Origin: Pedobacter zeaxanthinifaciens
GTDB taxonomy: Bacteria; Bacteroidota; Bacteroidia; Sphingobacteriales; Sphingobacteriaceae
DNA: 64,000 nt
Direction of reading: 5' to 3'
NCBI RefSeq assembly: GCF_003313335.1
Contig: NZ_QMHP01000003.1
Location: forward strand, 310,001-374,000
Part shown: one piece after another, positions 8,374 through 16,564 of the stretch
Layout: every line of letters starts with the position of its first letter
How positions within the stretch are numbered: the stretch's first letter is position 1
Program-made: the position numbers and the translations under genes
The notes under the pieces: model-generated
Database searches by the model: none
Told to the model about the DNA's origin: nothing
Seen by the model: only the letters and a program-made list of their open reading frames with translations

Positions 8374-11300
8374 ATGAGCATTAGAGAAGAATTACAAAAA
8401 CGTATTTTGATTATCGATGGCGCCATGGGCACCATGATTCAGCGTTATACCCTAACGGAAGAAGATTTTCGTGGGCAAAGATTTGCCAACCATCCCTGTG
8501 ATGTAAAAGGGAATAATGATTTGCTAAATATCACCCGCCCAGATATTATCAAGGCTATCCATAAGGAATATTTAACAGCAGGCGCTGATATCATAGAAAC
8601 GAATACTTTCAGTACGCAACGGATTTCCATGGCCGATTATCAAATGGAAGAGCTGAGCTACGAACTGAGCTATGAAGGCGCTAAAATTGCAAAGGAAGCT
8701 GCAATTGAATTTATGGCCGAGCATCCCGAAAGGAAATGTTTTGTAGCTGGAGCAATTGGCCCTACCAACCGTACACTTTCACTTTCACCTGATGTAAACG
8801 ACCCTGGCTTCAGAGCCATCTCCTATGATGAGCTTTTTGACGCTTATTACGAACAGATAAGAGGTTTAGTAGATGGTGGTGCTGATGTGCTATTGATAGA
8901 AACCATCTTCGACACGCTGAATGCAAAAGTGGCTATTGCCGCCATTAAGCAATATGAACAAGAACTAAAGTCCCGCCCCTTAGGGGAGGGATTTAGGGAG
9001 GAGCCGCTAGAGATCATGATCTCGGGCACTATCACCGATGCTTCGGGAAGGACGTTATCTGGCCAAACAGCAGAAGCTTTTTTAAATTCGGTGGCACATG
9101 CCAAGCCTTTAAGTATTGGATTTAACTGTGCTTTAGGTGCAAAAGAAATGCGCCCTCATATTGAGGAGCTGGCGGCAAAAGCGGAATGCTATGTTTCAGC
9201 TTATCCGAATGCTGGCTTACCTAATGAATTTGGCGCTTATGATGAAATGCCACATGAAACCGCACATTTGGTAGATGATTTTATCACTTCTGGATTTGTA
9301 AACATTGTTGGCGGTTGTTGCGGCACTACGCCAGACCATATTGGCTGCATTGCTAAAAAAGCAGCAAAAGCCACCCCTAGAAAAATTCCAACCATTGCGC
9401 CTCACTTGCGCTTAAGCGGATTAGAGCCCGTAACCATCACTCCCGAAAGTATTTTCGTGAATGTTGGTGAGCGTACCAATATCACTGGATCTCCCAAATT
9501 TGCTAAATTGATTTTGGGAGATGACTATGAAGCCGCATTGGCTGTGGCATTGCAACAGGTAGAGGGCGGTGCACAGATTATCGATGTGAACATGGATGAG
9601 GGCATGATTGATTCGGAGGCGGCAATGACCAAGTTTCTGAACTTAATTGCATCAGAACCTGATATCGCCAAGTTACCAATTATGGTGGATTCATCCAAAT
9701 GGACCGTAATAGAAGCAGGCTTGAAATGTTTGCAAGGCAAAGGCATTGTGAATTCTATCTCTTTAAAAGAAGGAGAAGAAGTTTTTAAAGCCAATGCCCG
9801 TAAAATTATGCGTTATGGAGCCGCAGTTGTGGTAATGGCGTTTGATGAGCAAGGCCAAGCCGACAATTACGATAGACGGATTGAAATCTGCAAACGCAGT
9901 TACGATATTTTAGTTAATGAGATAGGTTTTCCTCCTCAAGATATCATTTTTGACCCTAATATTTTAACGGTTGCGACAGGTCTAGAGGAGCATAACAATT
10001 ATGCGGTAGATTTTATTGAAGCTACCCGCTGGATTAAGCAAAACCTTCCTCATGCAAAAGTTAGCGGTGGTGTTTCCAATATTTCATTTTCTTTCAGAGG
10101 AAATAATGTAGTACGTGAGGCGATGCACTCTGCATTTTTGTACCATGCCATTAAAGCTGGCTTGGATATGGGTATTGTAAATGCGGGTATGCTAGAAGTT
10201 TACGAGGAAATTGAGCCTGAACTTTTGGAGAGAGTAGAAGATGTACTTCTTAATCGTAGGGAGGATGCCACTGAGCGTTTAGTTGAGTTTGCGGAAACCG
10301 TGAAAAACAAAGGCAAAGCGGTAGTTAAGGATGAAGCTTGGAGAAAGTCTTCAGTTGAGGAAAGGTTATCGCACTCTTTAGTGAAGGGCATTGTAGAGTT
10401 TTTAGATGATGATGTGGAAGAAGCCCGTCAGAAGTACGACCGACCTTTGCAGGTAATTGAAGGCCCACTAATGGACGGGATGAATATTGTAGGTGATTTA
10501 TTTGGTGCTGGAAAAATGTTCTTGCCCCAAGTAGTAAAATCCGCTAGGGTAATGAAAAAAGCCGTGGCCTATCTGCTACCGTTTATTGAAGAAGAGAAGA
10601 GGGCCCTCTCCCAACCTCTCCCCGAGGGAGAGGAGAGCATAACGCCTAAATATCATACCGCCGATCCTATGCTGTATCCAATGTTAAAGGAGTTTGCTTT
10701 AAACCATAGATCAGCGCCTACAGATGCCGAAAAGGTAATGTGGGACTTGATCAGAGGCAAACAGCTAGAAGGATATAAATTCAGGAGACAACACATTATA
10801 GGACAGTACATAGCCGATTTGGTATGTTTAGATAGAAAATTGGTTGTAGAAATTGATGGACTCATCCATCAACTGCCGGAAAACAAACTTTCAGATGAGG
10901 AAAGAACAGCTTGGCTGCAAGAACAAGGCTACGAAGTAGTTAGATTTACCAACGAAGAAGTACTATTTGATACCGATAATACCTTAACTAAGTTGGTTTT
11001 GGCTTTAGAAAACAGGCCGTCGATAAAAGCACAAAAGGACTTAATAAGCAGTCGCGAAAACTCCTCCCCTCAGGGGAGGTCGGGAGGGGCTGCTGGACGT
11101 ATACTACTCGCTACCGTTAAAGGCGATGTACACGATATCGGGAAGAACATTGTAGGTGTAGTTTTGGCCTGCAACAACTTCGAAATTGTGGATATGGGCG
11201 TGATGGTTCCTGCTCAAGAAATCATTAAAAAAGCCAAAGAAATTAATGCCGATATTATAGGTTTAAGCGGCTTGATTACGCCATCATTAGATGAGATGGT

Positions 11301-12612
11301 ACACTTTGCTAAAGAAATGGAGCGTGAAGGCTTTACCATACCGCTAATTGTTGGTGGAGCAACCACTTCTAGAATTCATGCAGCAGTTAAAATTGCACCT
11401 CATTATTCTGGTCCGGCAATTCACGTTTTGGATGCCTCAAGGAGTGTGACGGTTTGCAGCACGTTAATGAACGGAGAACTTAAACCGGGCTATGTAGACC
11501 AAATTAAGGCCGAGTACGATAAAGCTCGGGAAGCACATTTAAACAAGCGTTCGGATAAGCGTTTCAAAACTTTGGAAGAAGCAAGAGCAAATAAATTCCA
11601 AATTGACTTATCGCAAATTGCACCGGCACCAACATTTACCGGCACCAAAGTGCTAGATGATTATCCTTTAGCAGAACTTTTGCCTTACATCGATTGGACA
11701 CCTTTTTTCCACACTTGGGAGTTGAAAGGAAGTTATCCTCGAATTTTCGAGGACAAAAATGTAGGTGCTGAAGCCACTAAGTTATTTGACGATGCTCAAG
11801 CTTTATTGAAACGTATTGTCGACGAAAAATTATTGAAAGCAAAAGCGGTGTTTGGTTTTTGGCCCGCACAAGCCATAGGCGATGATATATACTTAGAAGC
11901 CCACCCCCAACCCCTCCCAAAGGGAAGGGAGAGCGAGTTGCGAAATGAGCTACTAGCAGAGCAGGTGCAAAACTCCTCCCCTCAGGGGAGGTCGGGAGGG
12001 GCTGTTGTTATTCACACTTTGCGCCAACAGGCTGAGAAAGTTGATGGCCAACCTTATTATGCATTGTCGGATTTTATTGCACCAGCAACTAGCGGCAAAC
12101 AAGATTATTTCGGCGGTTTTGCTTTAACTGCGGGTATTGGCTGTGATGAGCTAGTAGCTGAGTATGAAAAAAACCACGATGACTACAATAGCATCATGGT
12201 TAAAGCTTTGGCCGATCGTTTAGCGGAGGCTTTTGCCGAAAAGTTACATGAATTGGTACGTAAAGAATACTGGGGTTATGCGAAAGATGAGCACCTATCC
12301 AATGATGAGCTGATCAAAGAGCAATATGCAGGCATTCGCCCAGCACCAGGTTATCCAGCTTGTCCAGAACATACGGAGAAAGGCACTTTGTTCGCACTGC
12401 TTCAAGCGGAGGAAAAAATTGGGCTGAAATTGACGGAAAGTTACGCGATGTATCCAACCGCAGCGGTGAGTGGTTTTTATTTCTCGCACCCAGAATCAAA
12501 GTATTTTGGATTAGGAAAAATTACCAAAGAGCAAGTGGAGGATTATGCTTTAAGGAAAGATTTGAGCGTAGAAGAAGTAGAGCGTTGGCTGGCACCTAAT
12601 TTAGCATACTAG
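8374..12612 (+). CDS. metH: cobalamin-dependent methionine synthase with in-frame DUF559 insertion
   Basis: MetH moves the methyl group from methyltetrahydrofolate to homocysteine through cobalamin. Domains in order: homocysteine-binding (residues 1-330; zinc ligands C252 in FNCALG and C315/C316 in GGCCGTT), folate-binding (about 355-640; [16 protein letters not shown]), cap (about 660-740), cobalamin-binding (DVHDIG with axial His920) and C-terminal activation domain. At 1412 residues it is about 185 longer than usual. The excess is three in-frame insertions at residues about 199-210, 744-905 and 1176-1210. The middle one contains a whole DUF559 nuclease domain (about 759-881). No stop or frameshift is visible and all core motifs are intact, so an active enzyme is likely. 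A SAM-I riboswitch lies upstream. Confidence 0.95.
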   Translation: MSIREELQKRILIIDGAMGTMIQRYTLTEEDFRGQRFANHPCDVKGNNDLLNITRPDIIKAIHKEYLTAGADIIETNTFSTQRISMADYQMEELSYELSYEGAKIAKEAAIEFMAEHPERKCFVAGAIGPTNRTLSLSPDVNDPGFRAISYDELFDAYYEQIRGLVDGGADVLLIETIFDTLNAKVAIAAIKQYEQELKSRPLGEGFREEPLEIMISGTITDASGRTLSGQTAEAFLNSVAHAKPLSIGFNCALGAKEMRPHIEELAAKAECYVSAYPNAGLPNEFGAYDEMPHETAHLVDDFITSGFVNIVGGCCGTTPDHIGCIAKKAAKATPRKIPTIAPHLRLSGLEPVTITPESIFVNVGERTNITGSPKFAKLILGDDYEAALAVALQQVEGGAQIIDVNMDEGMIDSEAAMTKFLNLIASEPDIAKLPIMVDSSKWTVIEAGLKCLQGKGIVNSISLKEGEEVFKANARKIMRYGAAVVVMAFDEQGQADNYDRRIEICKRSYDILVNEIGFPPQDIIFDPNILTVATGLEEHNNYAVDFIEATRWIKQNLPHAKVSGGVSNISFSFRGNNVVREAMHSAFLYHAIKAGLDMGIVNAGMLEVYEEIEPELLERVEDVLLNRREDATERLVEFAETVKNKGKAVVKDEAWRKSSVEERLSHSLVKGIVEFLDDDVEEARQKYDRPLQVIEGPLMDGMNIVGDLFGAGKMFLPQVVKSARVMKKAVAYLLPFIEEEKRALSQPLPEGEESITPKYHTADPMLYPMLKEFALNHRSAPTDAEKVMWDLIRGKQLEGYKFRRQHIIGQYIADLVCLDRKLVVEIDGLIHQLPENKLSDEERTAWLQEQGYEVVRFTNEEVLFDTDNTLTKLVLALENRPSIKAQKDLISSRENSSPQGRSGGAAGRILLATVKGDVHDIGKNIVGVVLACNNFEIVDMGVMVPAQEIIKKAKEINADIIGLSGLITPSLDEMVHFAKEMEREGFTIPLIVGGATTSRIHAAVKIAPHYSGPAIHVLDASRSVTVCSTLMNGELKPGYVDQIKAEYDKAREAHLNKRSDKRFKTLEEARANKFQIDLSQIAPAPTFTGTKVLDDYPLAELLPYIDWTPFFHTWELKGSYPRIFEDKNVGAEATKLFDDAQALLKRIVDEKLLKAKAVFGFWPAQAIGDDIYLEAHPQPLPKGRESELRNELLAEQVQNSSPQGRSGGAVVIHTLRQQAEKVDGQPYYALSDFIAPATSGKQDYFGGFALTAGIGCDELVAEYEKNHDDYNSIMVKALADRLAEAFAEKLHELVRKEYWGYAKDEHLSNDELIKEQYAGIRPAPGYPACPEHTEKGTLFALLQAEEKIGLKLTESYAMYPTAAVSGFYFSHPESKYFGLGKITKEQVEDYALRKDLSVEEVERWLAPNLAY
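8969..9003 (+). repeat. solitary in-frame REP-like palindrome in metH
   Basis: CCCGCCCCTTAGGGGAGGG followed by ATTTAGGGAGG, the same family as the elements at 10604, 11061, 11900 and 11973. It is read as [12 protein letters not shown], about 12 extra residues in the homocysteine-binding domain. It is present as a single copy without a partner. Confidence 0.7.
10604..11089 (+). mobile_element. REP-like inverted pair carrying a DUF559 endonuclease domain
   Basis: The left end (10604-10635, CCCTCTCCCAACCTCTCCCC then GAGGGAGAGGAG) is the reverse complement in type of the right end (11061-11089, CTCCTCCCCTCAGGGGAGG then TCGGGAGGGG). Between them, about residues 759-881 of MetH form a DUF559 domain: [47 protein letters not shown], and [14 protein letters not shown]815, E826 and D828 fit a PD-(D/E)XK-type site as in Vsr-related nucleases. 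The whole 486-bp unit is in frame with metH. I infer a REPIN-like mobile element with a nuclease as cargo; no transposase is visible. Confidence 0.75.
11900..12001 (+). mobile_element. 102-bp in-frame REP-like inverted pair without cargo domain
   Basis: The left copy (11900-11933, ACCCCTCCCAAAGGGAAGGG core) and right copy (11973-12001) are in opposite orientation. The right copy, with flanks, is identical over 36 bp to the right end of the DUF559 element. The ~39 bp between them reads as [17 protein letters not shown] sequence with no recognisable domain. It adds about 34 residues to the MetH activation domain. Confidence 0.7.
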
Positions 12613-12659
12613 TTGGTTTGTTGTTAGTTTTTTGGATGTTTGGGATAGCATAGCTGATT

Positions 12660-13022
12660 ATGGCCTATCATAAATATACAGAGTTGGAAGTTTGGAAGAC
12701 TGCGAGAGCATTTGCTGCAGACGTCTATAAACTCTCAGCTGGGTTCCCCAAAGAGGAAACGTACGGATTAACTTCTCAAATTAGAAGATGTGCGATTTCT
12801 GTACCATCAAATATCGCTGAAGGTTCAGGAAGACAACATCCAAAGGAAACCATTCAGTTCCTGACAGTTGCTAGGGGCTCACTTTACGAATTGGAAACGC
12901 AACTATACGTTTCTTATGATATTGGATTTATTTCAGAATTACAATTAGCTGAAAGTATCTCCAAAATAGAAGTGCTAGGAAAATTGATTAACGGTTATAT
13001 TAGATATTTGAACAAGGAATAA
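12660..13022 (+). CDS. four helix bundle protein (S23/IVP family)
   Basis: A 120-residue helical protein of the family first seen encoded by intervening sequences in 23S rRNA genes and related to the Avd accessory protein of diversity-generating retroelements. Family hallmarks are ELEVWKTARAFAADVYKL at the N-terminus, GLTSQIRRCAISVPSNIAEG in the second helix and a GSLYELETQL helix. The molecular role of free-standing members is unclear. It sits between metH and metF, flanked by inverted low-complexity arms, which suggests it is a later insertion into a metH-metF unit. Confidence 0.9.
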   Translation: MAYHKYTELEVWKTARAFAADVYKLSAGFPKEETYGLTSQIRRCAISVPSNIAEGSGRQHPKETIQFLTVARGSLYELETQLYVSYDIGFISELQLAESISKIEVLGKLINGYIRYLNKE

Positions 13023-13036
13023 ATAAGATTTTAGCT

Positions 13037-13069
13037 TTGGGGCGAGATTGTTTAGCGAACCTATATTTG
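13037..13069 (+). promoter_or_regulatory. possible metF promoter
   Basis: TTG (13037-13039) and TATATTTG (13062-13069) are separated by 22 nt, slightly long for the consensus. The metF ATG follows at 13105 after a G-free CAAC/CAAA-rich leader. Confidence 0.45.
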
Positions 13070-13104
13070 CCCAAACAACCAACAACCAAACAACCAAACA
13101 ACCA

Positions 13105-14058
13105 ATGAAGATTACAGAACATATTAAAAACGCAAAAGGTAAAACGTTATTCTCTTTCGAGTTATTGCCGCCAATTAAAGGGCAAGGTATCGATTGGATT
13201 TACAATGGAATAGAACCTTTGCTTGAGTTTGAACCACCTTTTATAGATGTTACCTCGTTAAGGGAGGATTATATCTACAAGGAGCATCCAAATGGTTTGC
13301 TGCAAAAGGTTTCCTATCGCAAGCGTCCGGGAACTATCGCTATTTGCGCAGCAATTATCCATAAATATAAAATTGATGCCGTACCACACTTAATTTGCGG
13401 CGGATTTACCAAAGAAGAAACCGAAAATGCCCTAATCGATTTACAGTTTTTAGGTATTGATAACGTATTGGCCCTAAGGGGAGATGCTCGCAAAGCCGAT
13501 AGTTCGTTTGTGCCTACACCGGGAGGTCACGCTTATGCTACCGATTTGATTCAGCACATTAAAAACCATAACGAGGGCAAGTTTTTGCATGAAGATGTAG
13601 AAACCTTCAAAAGCGACTTTTGTATCGGCGTTGCCGGATATCCAGAGAAGCATTTTGAAGCGCCTAACTTAAATACAGATTTCAAATATTTGAAACAAAA
13701 AGTTGACTTGGGAGCCGAATTTATCGTAACGCAGATGTTTTTCGATAACCAAAAGTATTTCGAATTTGTGCAGAAATGTAGAGATAATGGAATTAATGTT
13801 CCAATTATTCCGGGTTTAAAGCCAATTAGTACCTTAGGTCAAATCAATGCTTTGCCTAAGATATTCCATATTGATTTACCAGATGAATTAACGGAAGCTT
13901 TATCTCATGCTAAAAATAATGCCGAAGCGAAGGAAATAGGAACACAAGCTATGATTAAGCAGTGTAAAGAATTAATTGAATTTGGCGCACCAGTACTACA
14001 TTTTTACACCATGGGCAAGCCAGATCAAACTAAAGAGATTGCCAAAGCGGTATTTTAG
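13105..14058 (+). CDS. metF: methylenetetrahydrofolate reductase
   Basis: MetF reduces 5,10-methylene-THF to 5-methyl-THF with FAD, supplying the methyl donor for MetH just upstream. The 317-residue TIM barrel shows FSFELLPP near residue 15 (catalytic Glu), ALRGDARK near residue 124 (FAD/folate loop), GVAGYPEKH near residue 180 and TQMFFDNQKYF near residue 212. The ATG at 13105 is preferred to a TTG at 13048, because the intervening sequence is only the CA-rich leader. An intrinsic terminator follows the stop. Confidence 0.96.
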   Translation: MKITEHIKNAKGKTLFSFELLPPIKGQGIDWIYNGIEPLLEFEPPFIDVTSLREDYIYKEHPNGLLQKVSYRKRPGTIAICAAIIHKYKIDAVPHLICGGFTKEETENALIDLQFLGIDNVLALRGDARKADSSFVPTPGGHAYATDLIQHIKNHNEGKFLHEDVETFKSDFCIGVAGYPEKHFEAPNLNTDFKYLKQKVDLGAEFIVTQMFFDNQKYFEFVQKCRDNGINVPIIPGLKPISTLGQINALPKIFHIDLPDELTEALSHAKNNAEAKEIGTQAMIKQCKELIEFGAPVLHFYTMGKPDQTKEIAKAVF

Positions 14059-14132
14059 GATGCATGGAATGATTAAGCTTTTTAGCATCATTAACCGTTT
14101 GAAATAACCAAGACAGCAAAGTTTCTAAATGA

Positions 14133-14165
14133 AAAAGCATGGAAATAAAATCCATGCTTTTCTAT
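14133..14165 (+). terminator. intrinsic terminator after metF
   Basis: An 11-bp stem, AAAAGCATGGA / TCCATGCTTTT, with a 7-nt AT loop and TCTATTT tail, about 75 nt after the metF stop. Confidence 0.8.
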
Positions 14166-14170
14166 TTAAC

Positions 14171-14418
14171 TTGAGTTCGGGTTGAGAACTTTTACAACTC
14201 TTTAAAATTTAGATTATACGTGTTTTTTAGCTCGCCGCCGCTAGGCTCTTACTTTTTGACCGCAAAAAGTAACAAAAACTCTCGGTTGCTTATTTTTCTT
14301 TCAAAGAAAGTGCGTTGGCTTATTAGTGCAACCCGAAAAATAAGAGACCGAAAATTAGCTGAACGAAGATTTGAAGCGCTATCGCTAGCAAATAGCATAA
14401 TATCTTGTCCCCAACTCA
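14171..14418 (+). repeat. dispersed ~250-bp MITE-like repeat, copy 2
   Basis: The ends are TTGAGTTCGGG and CCCCAACTCA, an imperfect terminal inverted repeat. It contains an internal hairpin TTACTTTTTG-ACCG-CAAAAAGTAA (14249-14272). About 190 bp are nearly identical to the copy at 31433-31683. ORFs inside it are not supported as genes. Confidence 0.75.
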
Positions 14419-14435
14419 CGCTATTTTACACTGTA

Positions 14436-14552
14436 TTAGCCTTTAACTTTTTTAAATAGCCATTTGATAAAAACATATAAAAGCGCCACAAAAAGACATG
14501 AAAGTATAAGTCCCCACAAGTTACTAATTGGGTCAAAACCGTAAATCTCCAT
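14436..14552 (-). CDS. 38-residue single-pass membrane protein
   Basis: The small ORF starts MEIYGFDPISNLWG, then has one hydrophobic segment (residues about 13-31, LILSCLFVALLYVFI) and ends with a basic tail KWLFKKVKG. This architecture is shared with the 41-residue ORF at 14664-14789. The two lie on either side of a terminator at the end of the peroxidase operon. A short single-pass protein with a Lys-rich end could be a subunit, a regulator of a membrane complex, or a toxin-like peptide. No homologue is recognised; the frame could still be chance. Confidence 0.45.
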   Translation of the reverse strand: MEIYGFDPISNLWGLILSCLFVALLYVFIKWLFKKVKG

Positions 14553-14628
14553 AAGTCATTTTACAAATTATTTTGGCTATCTCTGTTAGGAAAAGATATT
14601 TATCTAGCCTAAAAACCTATTTTAGCCA

Positions 14629-14661
14629 AAAAAAGCACAGACTAAAAACCTGTGCTTTTTT
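14629..14661. terminator. bidirectional terminator downstream of 41-residue ORF
   Basis: AAAAAAGCACAG (14629-14640) and CTGTGCTTTTTT (14650-14661) form a 12-bp stem with a 9-nt loop. On the minus strand it lies 3 nt after the stop of the 14664-14789 ORF, so it could end the sigma-FecR-SusCD-peroxidase transcript. Confidence 0.8.
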
Positions 14662-14663
14662 AT

Positions 14664-14789
14664 CTAATTACTTTTAGACTTTTGAACAAATTTAACTATC
14701 GCATACACCAACAGTAACATCAATGTTAACGATACGGTAGTTGAAATTAGCCAAATGGTAGTGCTTGTTTCTGATGCAATTAAATTCAT
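14664..14789 (-). CDS. 41-residue single-pass membrane protein
   Basis: The ORF begins MNLIASETSTTIW, has one hydrophobic segment (about residues 12-33, including TLMLLLVYAIV) and ends KFVQKSKSN. It starts 16 nt after the stop of the dihaem peroxidase gene and ends 3 nt before a strong terminator, which makes it look like the last gene of that operon. The N-out/K-rich C-in layout matches the neighbouring 38-residue ORF. The function is unknown; a small partner of the peroxidase or of the TonB system is possible but unproven. Confidence 0.55.
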   Translation of the reverse strand: MNLIASETSTTIWLISTTVSLTLMLLLVYAIVKFVQKSKSN

Positions 14790-14805
14790 GCGTTAAGGCG
14801 TTTAA

Positions 14806-15936
14806 TTATTCTGGCAATTTAGGAGGCATAATTTTTTGCACTTGAGTGCTTATTGATTTTAAAAATGCCTCTAACTGCTGCTGTTCGGTTAAAGTTAAGT
14901 TTAATTTTTTTAACATCGCTGATTTTGGATTCTTTAATGAATCGGGGATGATGTGAGCTTTCTGATAACTTACCGGATTACCCAAGTTATAAAACTCAAT
15001 TACATCTTTCAACGATGGAAAATTACCGTGGTGCATCCACGGGCCAGTAATATTCGTTTCGCGTAAAGATGGCGTTTTAAACGAACCAATGTCTTTCAAG
15101 TTTTTGGTTACGTTATACCTCCCTAAATCTTCCATGCGTGAACCTAACAAAGCCTGCCCATCGTTATGGAACTTGTTATCACTAAACAGAGGCGTGTTAT
15201 GGCAATTGATACAGCCAGCCTTAGTACGGAACAAGTGTAAACCCATTACTTCATCATCTTTCAGCATTTTGCTGTTGCCTTTTACAAAAGCATCAAAGCG
15301 GCTGTTGGTACTTACTACGCTTCTCTCAAAAGTGGCGATTGCTTTCTGAATTTTATCCAAAGTTACTTCTTCGGTACCAAAAGCTTTCGCAAACAGTGGC
15401 TTGTAACCGGCCACTTTAGTTACGTTTTCCACCATCACTTTGAGGTCGGTATTCATCTCTACGTGGTCAGCAACAGGGAACCTAGCTTGATCTTCCAAAC
15501 TCATGGCACGGCCGTCCCAAAAAAGTTTTTCGTAAAAGCCAACGTTCAACAACGTCATGGCATTGCGCTTACCGGTTTGCCTGCTATGTCCGTAGGCTAC
15601 ACGCTTTCCATCGCCCCAACCTAGTTCAGGATCATGACAAGAGGCACAAGCAATTTGCCCAGAAACAGATAGCCGAGGGTCAAAGAATAAAATTTTTCCC
15701 AACTTCTCTTTATCCGCATTAAACGGATTTTCGGCTGGATAGGTTGGACGACCAAGGTAGCCAATATCTCTAAAGCCTTTTTTAGCCTCCTCATGCAATT
15801 CAGGTTTTGGCCATTTGGCAGGGTCGCCGCTGTAGAGCGCTCTTAATTGGGCTACGGTATATTCTTTATTTTGTAAAAAGGCAGAGCTACAAACAAAAAT
15901 GCCTAAAGCGCCTAGTAAAAAAAGTGTTCTTCTCAT
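14806..15936 (-). CDS. dihaem cytochrome c peroxidase (MauG/CcpA family)
   Basis: A 376-residue periplasmic dihaem enzyme with an N-terminal signal peptide (LFLLGALGIFVCSSAF). Two c-type haem-binding motifs are visible: CASCH near residue 87 with ELGWGD after it, and CINCH near residue 242. The distance between them is normal for the family, which reduces hydrogen peroxide or carries out MauG-like oxidations with electrons from small cytochromes. It begins 2 nt after the lipoprotein gene stop and belongs to the SusCD operon. The PerR-like box at the operon promoter fits a peroxide- or iron-linked role. Confidence 0.93.
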   Translation of the reverse strand: MRRTLFLLGALGIFVCSSAFLQNKEYTVAQLRALYSGDPAKWPKPELHEEAKKGFRDIGYLGRPTYPAENPFNADKEKLGKILFFDPRLSVSGQIACASCHDPELGWGDGKRVAYGHSRQTGKRNAMTLLNVGFYEKLFWDGRAMSLEDQARFPVADHVEMNTDLKVMVENVTKVAGYKPLFAKAFGTEEVTLDKIQKAIATFERSVVSTNSRFDAFVKGNSKMLKDDEVMGLHLFRTKAGCINCHNTPLFSDNKFHNDGQALLGSRMEDLGRYNVTKNLKDIGSFKTPSLRETNITGPWMHHGNFPSLKDVIEFYNLGNPVSYQKAHIIPDSLKNPKSAMLKKLNLTLTEQQQLEAFLKSISTQVQKIMPPKLPE

Positions 15937-15938
15937 TA

Positions 15939-16553
15939 TTAGTTTAAGGTTAATGCGTTTGGACTCAATTTATATTTAATGGTTCGTGTAGTACCACCAA
16001 TGGCAGCTTCGTTAAAAGTGACATTCAAATCCATCACTTTGGTATTTTCATCGTAGGTACCGCTACCACTCATGCCAATAGCAATGGTACCTCCCGCTGA
16101 TTTGCGTAAAATCACATCTTGCTGTTTAACCTTAACGATACCTGTTTTAGCACCCTCAAAATCTGGGAAAAATTGCAGCACCTGATCTGCGTTAATACCT
16201 ACCGTTTTAATATTGGTAGTGCCCGTATATGTGCTGTACAAACGTACCATATCAAACATGGCTACGCCGCTATCTACTACGTAAGGATTGGTGAACCCTA
16301 AAAAACTTGGATCGGTTGTAGAAACCGTAGAAAAATGGCTGGCTATCCTAGCGCTCCAAGTCTTGGTGTCAGCATCATAGCGGTAAACATACATTTGGTA
16401 AAAGGATACTGCTTGATGAAACACCGCAATTGCAGACGATGAAGGCACAGTAACTGGCTGCGCAGGATATAAATCTTCTTTTGCTAATGGCTCGTCTTTT
16501 TTACAAGCGCTAAACAGAGCAGAGGCCACAAATAACATTAATAACTTTTTCAT
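15939..16553 (-). CDS. lipoprotein of unknown function, SusCD-operon member
   Basis: 204 residues with a lipoprotein signal (LFVASALFSAC, acylated Cys near residue 17). The mature part is beta-rich and has no domain I can name; it ends in SPNALTLN. It lies 11 nt after the SusD-like gene and 2 nt before the peroxidase gene. By analogy with other Sus-type loci it is probably a surface or periplasmic ligand-binding protein for the same substrate. There is no evidence for catalysis. Confidence 0.8.
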   Translation of the reverse strand: MKKLLMLFVASALFSACKKDEPLAKEDLYPAQPVTVPSSSAIAVFHQAVSFYQMYVYRYDADTKTWSARIASHFSTVSTTDPSFLGFTNPYVVDSGVAMFDMVRLYSTYTGTTNIKTVGINADQVLQFFPDFEGAKTGIVKVKQQDVILRKSAGGTIAIGMSGSGTYDENTKVMDLNVTFNEAAIGGTTRTIKYKLSPNALTLN

Positions 16554-16564
16554 ATCAAATCTTT

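Larger units (their letters stand above)
12613..13104. repeat. inverted TTGG/CCAA-rich arms flanking the S23 gene
   Basis: The left arm 12613-12644 (ending TTGGATGTTTGGG) and right arm 13070-13104 (starting CCCAAACAACCAA) match in inverted orientation; the inner 13-mers agree at 12 of 13 positions. The four-helix-bundle gene lies between them. It resembles the hairpin spacers elsewhere in the window, but with a gene in the loop. Confidence 0.6.

Noticed and set aside
12295..12599. Several overlapping ORFs on both strands at the metH 3' end
   Set aside because: They are shadows of the conserved MetH activation domain and show no family features.
8374..12612. metH as a pseudogene disrupted by insertions
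   Set aside because: All three insertions keep the frame, there is no stop codon, and the zinc, folate, cobalamin and activation motifs are intact.
14220..14459. 79-residue ORF, and a similar 67-residue ORF at 31520-31723
   Set aside because: Both lie wholly inside copies of the MITE-like repeat; the similarity reflects the repeat, and the frames end differently.
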